Shown one piece after another: positions 9,521 through 17,468 of a stretch of 64,000 nucleotides of DNA. The DNA is from Maridesulfovibrio frigidus DSM 17176 (GTDB lineage Bacteria > Desulfobacterota > Desulfovibrionia > Desulfovibrionales > Desulfovibrionaceae), in the NCBI RefSeq assembly GCF_000711735.1, contig NZ_JONL01000004.1, positions 186,001-250,000 of the forward strand. The letters run 5' to 3'. Position numbers and translations under genes: made by a program. The stretch's first letter is position 1. Every line of letters begins with the position of its first letter. The notes beneath the pieces are model-generated. The model saw only the letters and a list, made by a program, of their open reading frames with translations, was not told the origin of the DNA and did not search any database.

Positions 9521-9549
9521 TTGTTAGGTTATTCTGTACGAACTGTCAA
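9521..9549 (-). promoter_or_regulatory. Candidate sigma-70 promoter before the HTH regulator
   Basis: On the minus strand a perfect TTGACA (9549-9544) is followed after 17 bases by TAACAA (9526-9521). A start site about 7 bases further would fall only a few bases before ATG 9511, which has no Shine-Dalgarno. The -10 matches only 3 of 6 consensus positions, so this is suggestive. If real, the regulator would be made from its own near-leaderless transcript inside the operon. Confidence 0.4.
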
Positions 9550-9567
9550 CGATATGAGGCGAATCAA

Positions 9568-11460
9568 TTAGTTGAAAATTATGATCGCGTTCTTTTCTTG
9601 TAGGAAAAATAGTATGTTAAGAACTAGTTCTGAGATTTGTGTAAAATGTATATTATCTTCTTTTGAGCCGGATTGAGTATGTCCCGTTGAGTGTAGAAAA
9701 GTGTCATTGATGATACTAAAAACTTTTTTGTTAATATTTAACGAGCTGAATACGTAAGCTTCTAAGGGGGTAATATTGAAATTTTCTTTTCTGAGATGAA
9801 GGGTGAATTTATCTCCATGCGTAACTAGAAAATTATTTTGTGGGTTTAATAAAAAACCACGGGCAACATATGGAGATCTGGCACTATAAAACTCCTTGTT
9901 TAAGGAGGAGAACTCTTTGATATCCGCACTTGTTTGATCGTTGTTTTCAAGTTTAGTTAGCAAAAGGGCGTGCTTGGCTAGTTTGTTCTTGGGGTAGCGG
10001 TTCTTTAAATAGTTAAAGAGATCTTTATTCTTAAGTGAAAGTGTAAAAACACTTTCGTTGAAGTGCATGAAGCTTGTCGAGTCTTTATTTATATAATTCG
10101 GGTCGGCCCCCATATCGAGCAGGCAGTTGATGACATTCAGATCAGGGGAAAAACGTGCTGCAATGAGAAGGGGAGAGTCTCCCATTTGTACTTGCCCGTT
10201 AGGGTCTGCGCCAAGCAATAGTGCGTTTTTCACACTCTCAGAATTACCTGACATGATACTATGTTGCAGTGCTTCGCGCATGAGCTTTTCATCTGTATTG
10301 AACGGATACCCATTTTCCAATAGTGGTTTTAATCTTTCGTGCTTCCCGTCTAAAAAAGTATTAAGGATTAGTGCTCTTCGTAGGTTAACAAATTCTTCCA
10401 ATTCAAGGATGGCGAACAAAGCACTTGTGTTGCCGCTATCTAGTAGGTTTTTACAGAAAGCGTCAGGTAAAGATTGCTCGGCGTAAATCTTTCTTAACTG
10501 ATTAAGAGTGATGGTTTGATAGTTTAAGACCTGATCTTCAATGGGAGCTTTATTTGACTCCATCGGTTTGCCGTTAGATAAAAGAATAGGGATGAATTTT
10601 TTCAAGCCTTTTGCAGATAAATGCGAAGGGTCTGAAAAGAAACTTGTATTACCGGTTAAGATCGTATTTAAATGGTAATTATAAACTTTTTTACATATCT
10701 GAGTTATTTTGCGTAATATTGGTTCGAGCATACGCTGCTGCTGAGGACTAAATGGTTTAAGCCAAGGGATTAGAAAGTAGGTGGTGGAGATATTTTTATT
10801 CTCCAAAAAATTTACTAAATTTGCAATGGATTCCAAATAGTATTTTGTCACGGTGTGGCTTGAAAAAATTACTTGTTTGTCATTATATGGACTGTCTTTT
10901 TTGTGTAAAGATCCGAATTCATCAATATATTTGATGGAGATTGTGTTATTGTGCGGTCCATTGTTTTTTAGCAAACAGTCCCAAGCATTGGTAATTTTTT
11001 CAGGACCGATATTTTGTATTGTTTCAAGTAGGAGGGCGTTTTTCCCGGTCATTTCATTTGCCGGTTTAGTGTAATGAAAGCTGTTGATATCAATCAGGAA
11101 ATAAACATGAGTGATATTTGCAAGCTGCTTTTTGTCAAGCAGCTTGAGCAGGGCAAGTACGTTCCCAGGGTTATTGTAAATAGATGTGCTGAAATTAAGT
11201 ACTGGCTGGCCCATTATTTCTGAAGAAAGCAGCATTGTTCTGCTGCTTCCAAATACAAGCGCGTGTTTTCCCTCATATAGTTTAGAGGCAACGTGCAATG
11301 CTGTAGTTTTTTCTGCCTTAAGCTTGAGCCTGTTGTAGTCGCTCTCAATTAAGCGAAATTCTCCATAGGGATCTACGACGAAGTTAACAGCGACAATTAA
11401 GCCAATCACCAGCACTGCCAGCGTTGAGAGAGTCCGTATGGTCCAATTACGTTCAGTCAT
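9568..11460 (-). CDS. SGNH-like acyltransferase partner fused to ankyrin repeats
   Basis: 630 residues. A single N-terminal membrane anchor (about 10-30) is followed by VDPYG, typical of DltD/AlgJ-like MBOAT partners. GSSR (71-74) corresponds to SGNH block I and DPSHLS (277-282) to the Asp-His block V, so an extracytoplasmic acyl-transfer or esterase domain spans roughly 40-295. Residues 394-460 hold two ankyrin-type repeats (LLLGADPN, PLLIAAR, CLLDMGADPN). The C-terminal 170 residues are unrecognised. It starts 2 bases after the MBOAT stop, with no Shine-Dalgarno of its own, which implies translational coupling. It likely transfers acetyl or acyl groups exported by the MBOAT protein onto the glycan. 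Confidence 0.75.
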   Translation of the reverse strand: MTERNWTIRTLSTLAVLVIGLIVAVNFVVDPYGEFRLIESDYNRLKLKAEKTTALHVASKLYEGKHALVFGSSRTMLLSSEIMGQPVLNFSTSIYNNPGNVLALLKLLDKKQLANITHVYFLIDINSFHYTKPANEMTGKNALLLETIQNIGPEKITNAWDCLLKNNGPHNNTISIKYIDEFGSLHKKDSPYNDKQVIFSSHTVTKYYLESIANLVNFLENKNISTTYFLIPWLKPFSPQQQRMLEPILRKITQICKKVYNYHLNTILTGNTSFFSDPSHLSAKGLKKFIPILLSNGKPMESNKAPIEDQVLNYQTITLNQLRKIYAEQSLPDAFCKNLLDSGNTSALFAILELEEFVNLRRALILNTFLDGKHERLKPLLENGYPFNTDEKLMREALQHSIMSGNSESVKNALLLGADPNGQVQMGDSPLLIAARFSPDLNVINCLLDMGADPNYINKDSTSFMHFNESVFTLSLKNKDLFNYLKNRYPKNKLAKHALLLTKLENNDQTSADIKEFSSLNKEFYSARSPYVARGFLLNPQNNFLVTHGDKFTLHLRKENFNITPLEAYVFSSLNINKKVFSIINDTFLHSTGHTQSGSKEDNIHFTQISELVLNILFFLQEKNAIIIFN

Positions 11461-11461
11461 A

Positions 11462-12847
11462 TTAAAAATCGAAGTAGAGAAAGGTTTGATGAGAGTATAG
11501 CTTTACAAAGGAGATCATAAATAGGGCTAATGCCAGAGTTGATTCCTTGAAAGAAAATTTCATGTCATGAGCCGCTTCTACAGAGTTTTTGGAAAGGGCT
11601 GTAAAAGCAACTAGTCCGATGCATGCGCCAAGTAGTATGAAATCATCTGTTAGAGTCAGGGCCGTTGAAAATCCAATATTTACCATGCCTAGCATGCCTT
11701 TGAAGATCTTTATGGCGTCATAGGTCGTTGTTGCTCTAAAGAGTACCCAGCAAGCATTGACGTATAGAAAGGTTAAAATCCAGCCTGCATAAGTTGGAAG
11801 CTTGCCACCTGTATTCTGCCAGATTCTATGAACCACCATCGCAACGCCGTGTAGGCCACCCCATAATACGAAGTTCCAACCTGCGCCGTGCCACAACCCA
11901 ATTAGCAAAAATGATGAGAAAAGATTTGCGAGAGTTCTATAGTTTCCTTTGCGGCTGCCTCCGAGCGGAATATAAATATAGTCCCGGACAAAGCGGCTAA
12001 GTGTAATATGCCATCTTCTCCAGAAATCTTGGATATTTGAAGATTTGTAGGGAGAGTTAAAGTTATTCGGTAGTTTAATGTTGAAGAGTAACCCTAACCC
12101 GAGAGCCATGTCTGTGTAACCGCTGAAATCGAAATATAGTTGGCAGGTATATGCTAAACTTGTTGCCCATGAATCCCAGAACGGAAGAGCTAAAGCTGTG
12201 TCAAATCCTGTTTCAACATACGGGGCAAGAGAGTCAGCAATTACGATTTTTTTGAATAACCCCATGCTGAAAAGAAAGAACCCTTGCCCTATGTTTGTGT
12301 AGTTCAGTTTACCGGCTTTCGGTCCGTTGAATTGAGGCGTTATTTCATGTTGATAACTGATTGGTCCGGCCACAAGCTGTGGGAAGAATGAAACAAATAG
12401 AGAGTAGTCAAGTAAGTTACATCGCTTAGCTTTTCCACGATAAGTATCAACTAAAAAAGAAATTTGCTGGAAGGTATAGAAGCTGACACCTAGCGGAATA
12501 ATAACTTTTTCAGTTATAGAGGGCAGCCCTGTTAGTCCGGCAATGTTGTCGAAAAAGAAATTTTTGTATTTGAAGTAGCCAAGTACTGATATATTACCAC
12601 ATACGGCTAAAGCCAGCAGCCCCTTACTCCGCCACTTATGCATGGCCTCTGCCATGAGAAAGTTCCAGATGATGGTTCCGCTGAGCAAAAATAGATATTC
12701 TGTCTTCCACCAAGCGTAGAAGACAAAGGATGCGCACACCAAAAAGATCTTTCCTGCAAAATGTAGCTTAAATCCTCGCAGAAGAAAGTAAAATGCAAAC
12801 ACCAGAGGTAGGAAGAACAGGATAAATATGTGTGAGTTAAATAGCAT
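11462..12847 (-). CDS. MBOAT family O-acyltransferase (AlgI-like)
   Basis: A 461-residue polytopic membrane protein of the membrane-bound O-acyltransferase family. It moves acyl groups across the inner membrane for O-acylation of an exported polysaccharide. Key segments are FFPQLVAGPI, YCQLYFDFSGYTDMALG, the DFWRRWHITLS box, and FLLIGLWHGAGWNFVLWG, whose WHG histidine is the family catalytic residue. AAGAAGG five bases before ATG 12847 lies within the end of pglF, so expression is coupled. The adjacent SGNH-ankyrin protein is its probable periplasmic partner, as AlgI pairs with AlgJ/AlgX. Confidence 0.92.
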   Translation of the reverse strand: MLFNSHIFILFFLPLVFAFYFLLRGFKLHFAGKIFLVCASFVFYAWWKTEYLFLLSGTIIWNFLMAEAMHKWRSKGLLALAVCGNISVLGYFKYKNFFFDNIAGLTGLPSITEKVIIPLGVSFYTFQQISFLVDTYRGKAKRCNLLDYSLFVSFFPQLVAGPISYQHEITPQFNGPKAGKLNYTNIGQGFFLFSMGLFKKIVIADSLAPYVETGFDTALALPFWDSWATSLAYTCQLYFDFSGYTDMALGLGLLFNIKLPNNFNSPYKSSNIQDFWRRWHITLSRFVRDYIYIPLGGSRKGNYRTLANLFSSFLLIGLWHGAGWNFVLWGGLHGVAMVVHRIWQNTGGKLPTYAGWILTFLYVNACWVLFRATTTYDAIKIFKGMLGMVNIGFSTALTLTDDFILLGACIGLVAFTALSKNSVEAAHDMKFSFKESTLALALFMISFVKLYSHQTFLYFDF

Positions 12848-12854
12848 TTAGCCT

Positions 12855-14726
12855 TTAACCTTCTTCATCAAATTCAGCGACGGTATCATGGAGCAACGCG
12901 CGAACCTGATCTCCATCAAAGTTGTCGGCTGCTTCTCCCATACTTTGAAGCAAAGACCTTAATTCCGTTGTATAGGCTACGACATCCTGTTCGTCAGCCT
13001 TGAGAACCATGATCTTTTCATGCTCAGTGCGAACGATGTCTTCGCCCTCTGTGATGAGTTCTTCATATAGCTTCTCGCCTTCACGTAGCCCTGTGAATAC
13101 GATTTCGATATCTTTGTCAGGTTCTTTTCCGGAAAGTTTGATTAAGTCACGGGCCATGTCGGCTATTTTTATAGGCATTCCCATTTCAAGGATGAATATT
13201 TCTCCGCCTTTAGCCATCACTCCTGCTTGCAAAATAAGCTGAGCTGCTTCGGATATGGACATGAAATAGCGAGTTACGTTTGGATGAGTAACTGTTACCG
13301 GGCCGCCTTTTTCAATCTGTCTACGGAAAAGTGGCACAACGGAGCCCGATGATCCCACGACGTTACCGAATCTGACCGCCATAAATGTAGTCTTGGAGTT
13401 ATTGAAAAGACGCATGAGCAGTTCGGTTACTCGTTTGGAAGCGCCCATGATGTTCGTCGGCCTGACTGCTTTATCTGTAGAAACAATAACGAATCTATCT
13501 ACGCCGTGTTTATCCGCCGCAGTCATAACATTTTTGGTGCCCAGTATGTTGTTGTTAACAGCCTGCCACGGATTGCGTTCTACCATAGGAACATGCTTGT
13601 AAGCAGCAGCATGGAAGACCGTTTGCGGTTTGTGTTCGCCAAAGGTGCGATCAAGAAGTCTTGAATTTTGAACAGAGCCGAGCACTGTTACATATTCATG
13701 AAATTTCATTTCGTGATGCAGTTCCATTTGAATGGAATAAAGATTGGCTTCACTTGCATCAACCAGAATAAGCTTGGCTGGTTTAAAGCGCACAACTTGT
13801 CTAACCAGCTCAGAGCCGATAGAGCCTCCGCATCCTGTGACAAGCACTGTTTTGCCGGAGATGTATTGATTAATGCGTGTTGTATCGAGCTGAACAGGCG
13901 AGCGACCTAGAAGATCTTGATAGCTGACATCGCGCAGAGCTTTGATGCCGACTTTACCGTTAATAATCTCATCCATACCGGGTAGGATCTTGTAAGGTAG
14001 ACCCGTCTCTTTGCAGCTATCAATTATATTGCGCATCTGTTCACCGGAGGCTTCTGCTACAGCAATCAATATTTCATTTATGCACTTATTTTCAATAATA
14101 TTAGGCAGGTCGCTAAGCGATCCCAGCACAGGAATGCCGTGGATAGTTCTGCCGCGTTTGGTGTGGTCGTTGTCGATAAAGCCAACCGGAGCAAACCTTA
14201 GTTGCCCACTTCCCATTATTTCGCGAACAACTTTCTCTCCGGCCCGGCCAGCACCTATGATTAGGGCGTTGTGTCCGTCGACAGGACATGAATCCTGTGA
14301 ATAATGAGAACCATTTCCCTCACGATATGAATAAAATGAGCGGATAAGGATTCTTACACCACCAATCATGAAGACGGTAAGCATCCAGTCTATGATGAAA
14401 ACTCCGCGAGAAAATCCACCGAAGCCAAATTTATAAAGAACGATAGTCACAAGGATCAGTGACTGTAGAAAAGTCGCCTCAAGGATATGCCAGAGGTCAC
14501 GAAGCCCGGTGTAACGCCACATTCCTCTGTATAAACCAAGTCCGAAAAATACAGAAACTTTGATTATGACTGAATATTTTAAAATCTCTAAAAATTGGGT
14601 GGAAGCGTATGCAGGAAGCTCAAAATCAAAGCGGAAGAGGTACGCCCCGTAAAACGCAACGGCGAAAATAAACATGTCCAAAAGGACCATAAAGTAGAAA
14701 TTGGCATTACGTAGGTTATGCAACAT
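12855..14726 (-). CDS. pglF: Membrane UDP-N-acetylglucosamine 4,6-dehydratase (PglF/CapD/WbpM family)
   Basis: 623 residues. Four N-terminal transmembrane helices (about 10-130) are followed by a first Rossmann-like domain (NALIIGAGRAGEKVVREI) and then the catalytic extended-SDR domain with GCGGSIGSELVRQ near residue 300. The active-site region STDKAVRPTNIMGASKR shows the family's replacement of the usual Tyr of YxxxK by Met (IMGASK). It makes UDP-4-keto-6-deoxy sugar from UDP-GlcNAc, the first step to bacillosamine. The gene directly abuts pglE. It is slightly longer than C. jejuni PglF (about 590). The family is certain; UDP-GlcNAc as substrate is inferred from the neighbouring pglE, pglD and pglC. 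Confidence 0.92.
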   Translation of the reverse strand: MLHNLRNANFYFMVLLDMFIFAVAFYGAYLFRFDFELPAYASTQFLEILKYSVIIKVSVFFGLGLYRGMWRYTGLRDLWHILEATFLQSLILVTIVLYKFGFGGFSRGVFIIDWMLTVFMIGGVRILIRSFYSYREGNGSHYSQDSCPVDGHNALIIGAGRAGEKVVREIMGSGQLRFAPVGFIDNDHTKRGRTIHGIPVLGSLSDLPNIIENKCINEILIAVAEASGEQMRNIIDSCKETGLPYKILPGMDEIINGKVGIKALRDVSYQDLLGRSPVQLDTTRINQYISGKTVLVTGCGGSIGSELVRQVVRFKPAKLILVDASEANLYSIQMELHHEMKFHEYVTVLGSVQNSRLLDRTFGEHKPQTVFHAAAYKHVPMVERNPWQAVNNNILGTKNVMTAADKHGVDRFVIVSTDKAVRPTNIMGASKRVTELLMRLFNNSKTTFMAVRFGNVVGSSGSVVPLFRRQIEKGGPVTVTHPNVTRYFMSISEAAQLILQAGVMAKGGEIFILEMGMPIKIADMARDLIKLSGKEPDKDIEIVFTGLREGEKLYEELITEGEDIVRTEHEKIMVLKADEQDVVAYTTELRSLLQSMGEAADNFDGDQVRALLHDTVAEFDEEG

Positions 14727-15875
14727 CTATAGTTTACCGCACTTTTTGATAGCTTCCACTGCCCTGTCGAGGTCAACTTGCGTCATGGCTGTTCCGCAAG
14801 GCAAACACAGGCCTCGTTTGAACAAGTCTTCGCTTACTTTGCCACCGAACGATTTGCAGTCTTTAAAGAGAGGTTGCATATGCATAGGTTTCCACACAGG
14901 GCGGGACTCAATATTTTCGTCTTCAAGTCTGAGTCTGATTTGTTCAGGATCAGCACCAAACGTATCTTCATCGATCAAAATTACAGTAAGCCAACGGTTG
15001 CATTTGCCATACTCTGCTTCGGGCATGAATGAAATTCCGGCGCATCCTTCAAGCTCATTTTTATAGTAGTCAAAAATTTCGCGTTTGCGGGTAACTCTGT
15101 CTTGGATAACCTCGAGCTGTCCGCGTCCAATCGCTGCCACAACGTTACTCATGCGGTAATTATACCCGAGTTCATTGTGCTCATAATATGGGAGTGGTTC
15201 TTTTGCCTGTTGAGATAGCCAACGAGCACGATCGATATACTCTTCGTTGTCGGACGCGAGTAAACCGCCGCCGGATGTAGTAATAATCTTATTGCCGTTA
15301 AAGGAATAAGCCGCCATAAGCGCACGTTTTCCCGCATGTTCACCCTTATAAGTCGCGCCCACGGATTCAGCAGCATCGACAATTAAAGGAATACCGTGCG
15401 GTTCCAAAATTTCTAAAATGCGATCATAATCAGCGCATTGGCCATACAAGTCGGTGGGAATCACCGCTTTAGGTTTTTTGCCAATGGAAATATAGTAATC
15501 AACAGCTTCGGCAAGCAGATCAGGGTCCATATTCCATGACTTATAGTCAGCGTCGATGAAGCAAGGTTCTGCTCCAAGAAATTTAACAGGGCTGACGCTG
15601 CCAATAAAAGTTAGCGATGAAGCAAGAACCACATCATTCGGCTGAACATCCAGAATTCTGAGCGCAAGGTGAAGGGCCGCAGTTCCGCTCGAAAGGGCAG
15701 CACAGTGTGCAAGGCCGGACAGCTTAGAAAAATCTTCTTCAAATCCGTTAACTTGCGGCCCAAGAGGCGCAATAAAGTTACTGTCAAAGGCCTGCTTGAC
15801 GAAATCCTGCTCGGTTCCGCCCATGTGAGGAGGGGAAAGATATATGCGATTATTACTGCTTGCGGACAATTTCAA
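14727..15875 (-). CDS. pglE: DegT-type UDP-4-keto-sugar aminotransferase (PglE-like)
   Basis: 382 residues, close to the roughly 386 of C. jejuni PglE. The N-terminus IYLSPPHMGGTEQDFVKQAF is typical of UDP-4-amino-sugar aminotransferases (PglE/LegC/PseC side of the family). Cofactor residues are SSGTAALHLA (62-71), VDAAES (166-171) and the PLP lysine K196 in SFNGNKIITTSGGG. It follows pglD and runs into pglF, so it should aminate the 4-keto product of PglF. The start is a TTG. The one at 15875 sits only 3 bases from AAGGA, and a TTG two codons later (15869) has better 9-base spacing and may be the true start. Confidence 0.91.
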   Translation of the reverse strand: MKLSASSNNRIYLSPPHMGGTEQDFVKQAFDSNFIAPLGPQVNGFEEDFSKLSGLAHCAALSSGTAALHLALRILDVQPNDVVLASSLTFIGSVSPVKFLGAEPCFIDADYKSWNMDPDLLAEAVDYYISIGKKPKAVIPTDLYGQCADYDRILEILEPHGIPLIVDAAESVGATYKGEHAGKRALMAAYSFNGNKIITTSGGGLLASDNEEYIDRARWLSQQAKEPLPYYEHNELGYNYRMSNVVAAIGRGQLEVIQDRVTRKREIFDYYKNELEGCAGISFMPEAEYGKCNRWLTVILIDEDTFGADPEQIRLRLEDENIESRPVWKPMHMQPLFKDCKSFGGKVSEDLFKRGLCLPCGTAMTQVDLDRAVEAIKKCGKL

Positions 15876-15995
15876 GCTTCCTTTTTAGTATAAAATTCAA
15901 AACCACCAACGGGTCTGATATTATATTTCAGTGTTTTAGTATAGTATGAGGTGCGTCTGTTGAAAGTGTCTGAAATTATTGTTTAAATATAACTA

Positions 15996-16625
15996 CTATC
16001 GCTGTATTTTTAGCTTTTTCGCAGGCATTCCAGCCGCAGTCACGCCATCTGCTATCTTACGGTTGGCAGTTGATCCTGCCCCAAGCATTGCTTTATTACC
16101 TATTTTTACACGCGGAAGAACCGTTGCACCAATGCCGACCATCGATTCTTCGCCAACAGTAACTTCGCCGCCTAGAGTAGAACCCGGAGCAATGTGTGAA
16201 TGTGGGCCGATCACATTATGATGCTCAATGGTACTATTCGTATTGATGATCGTATTATCTTTAATCTCAGCGCCAGTATTAATAACCGCGCCCGCCAATA
16301 TCATGCAGCCTGCGCCAATTATCGCCGAAGGAGAAATGACAGCCGATGGATGAATAACCGTAAACAAAGTCTCACCCGCCTCGGTAAGTTCTGCAAAAAT
16401 GCGCTTACGAAGGCCATTATTACCAAGCGCAATTACAACGCCGTCATGTTCTATATCGTTCAAGGAAGAGTTGCCGCCTGGAACAGGAATACCAAGAATA
16501 TCCGTACCAATAACCGCAGGATTCTCGTCCAAGAAAGCAACAGGGTCAGCATCAGGCATCAACAAAAGAGCATCAGCAACAACCTGACCATGCCCACCTG
16601 CACCTAGTATGATAACTTTTTTCAT
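15996..16625 (-). CDS. pglD: UDP-4-amino-sugar N-acetyltransferase (PglD/NeuD family)
   Basis: 209 residues. An N-terminal Rossmann-like part (VIILGAGGHGQVVADAL, 4-20) binds the sugar nucleotide. A left-handed beta helix of hexapeptide repeats (about 92-200) binds acetyl-CoA. H135 in STIEHHNVIG corresponds to the catalytic histidine of PglD. With pglF and pglE on one side and pglC on the other, it should complete UDP-diNAc-bacillosamine. Its Shine-Dalgarno GGAGG lies 8 bases before ATG 16625 and is part of dispersed repeat copy A, so a repeat end serves as the ribosome binding site. Confidence 0.9.
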   Translation of the reverse strand: MKKVIILGAGGHGQVVADALLLMPDADPVAFLDENPAVIGTDILGIPVPGGNSSLNDIEHDGVVIALGNNGLRKRIFAELTEAGETLFTVIHPSAVISPSAIIGAGCMILAGAVINTGAEIKDNTIINTNSTIEHHNVIGPHSHIAPGSTLGGEVTVGEESMVGIGATVLPRVKIGNKAMLGAGSTANRKIADGVTAAGMPAKKLKIQR

Positions 16626-16630
16626 TATAT

Positions 16631-16693
16631 ATGCCTCCGGCGGCTTAAGAGCCTTTTTGAAAAAAGGTTCTTAAGGATCTCCCAAAACTTTTA
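16631..16693 (+). repeat. Palindromic dispersed repeat, copy A
   Basis: Begins ATGCCTCCGGCGGCT and ends TCCCAAAACTTTTAG, the same ends as copies B and C. The interior is a hairpin with arms AAGAGCCTTTTT and AAAAAAGGTTCTT. It lies between pglC and pglD. Read on the minus strand, its end (CCGGAGG) is 8 bases from the pglD start codon and forms its Shine-Dalgarno. Confidence 0.85.
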
Positions 16694-16800
16694 GTATTTA
16701 AGAAAGTTATGGTCTTTTAAGAAAGTTAAATTCGTAAGCAATTAAAACAGTACTTAATGTAAAAAGCAAAAATATTCCGAGCTACTCCAAAGACAAACCT

Positions 16801-16862
16801 ATTAAAAAGTTTTGGGAGCCTTGAACCCTTTTTCCAAAAGGGTTCGAGCCGCCGGAGGCATA
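16801..16862 (-). repeat. Palindromic dispersed repeat, copy B
   Basis: Inverted relative to copy A and separated from it by about 107 A+T-rich bases, so A and B form a large inverted repeat filling the pglC-pglD gap. On the minus strand it begins directly after the pglC stop with ATGCCTCCGGCGGCT, has hairpin arms GAACCCTTTT and AAAAAGGGTTC, and ends CCCAAAACTTTTTAA. Confidence 0.85.
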
Positions 16863-17465
16863 CTACTTATCCTCATTTCCCATAAATTCACGAGCGGTAG
16901 CGTGTCCGGCTTGGCTTATTCCTTCTCGTTTGAAAACTCGTGCAACGGTCATGAAAAGTATTTTGATATCGAGTTGGACGGTATGGTTGTCTACATACCA
17001 GACATCTAGCTTGAATTTATCATCCCATGAGATGGCGTTACGTCCATTTACCTGCGCCCACCCTGTTATGCCGGGTAGTATGTCATGTCTGCGGGCTTGT
17101 TCTGGATTGTAGCGCCCAAGGTATTGCATAAGTAAGGGGCGCGGCCCTACTAGTGACATGTCGTCGAAAATTACGTTTACCAGTTCAGGCAGCTCATCAA
17201 GGGAGGATGAACGTAGAAAGCGGCCTAGTCTGGTTAGCCTTTCGGAGTCAGGAAGTAGGTTGCCATTCTCATCTTTAGCGTCAGACATGGTCTTGAACTT
17301 TAGGATATTGAACGGTTTACCGTGCATGCCGGGTCTTCTTTGTAAAAAGAAAATGCCGCCGCCCATTTTACGGTGAATAGCGACAGCTACAATCACTAAA
17401 ATCGGGAAAAATATTATGAGGGCGGGGATTGCCACTGCTAGGTCGAAAGCTCTTTTAAGTGTCAT
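16863..17465 (-). CDS. pglC: Polyprenyl-phosphate phosphoglycosyl transferase (PglC-like)
   Basis: A 200-residue monotopic phosphoglycosyl transferase, the length of C. jejuni PglC. It has an N-terminal re-entrant membrane helix (about 4-32), ILKFKTM (54-60) and the catalytic Asp-Glu pair D90/E91 in SLDELPELVNV, followed by DMSLVGPRP. It transfers the first phospho-sugar (expected diNAcBac-phosphate) to undecaprenyl phosphate. It starts 3 bases after the pglA stop. No Wzx-type N-terminal extension is present, so it is the small PGT form. Substrate is inferred from the neighbours. Confidence 0.92.
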   Translation of the reverse strand: MTLKRAFDLAVAIPALIIFFPILVIVAVAIHRKMGGGIFFLQRRPGMHGKPFNILKFKTMSDAKDENGNLLPDSERLTRLGRFLRSSSLDELPELVNVIFDDMSLVGPRPLLMQYLGRYNPEQARRHDILPGITGWAQVNGRNAISWDDKFKLDVWYVDNHTVQLDIKILFMTVARVFKREGISQAGHATAREFMGNEDK

Positions 17466-17468
17466 ATA

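Noticed and set aside
14701-15066. Plus-strand open frame opposite pglE (121 codons)
   Set aside because: Composition and overlap show it is antisense shadow of pglE, with no domain or ribosome site. Similar frames opposite asnB (19674-20039) and fliM were rejected for the same reason.
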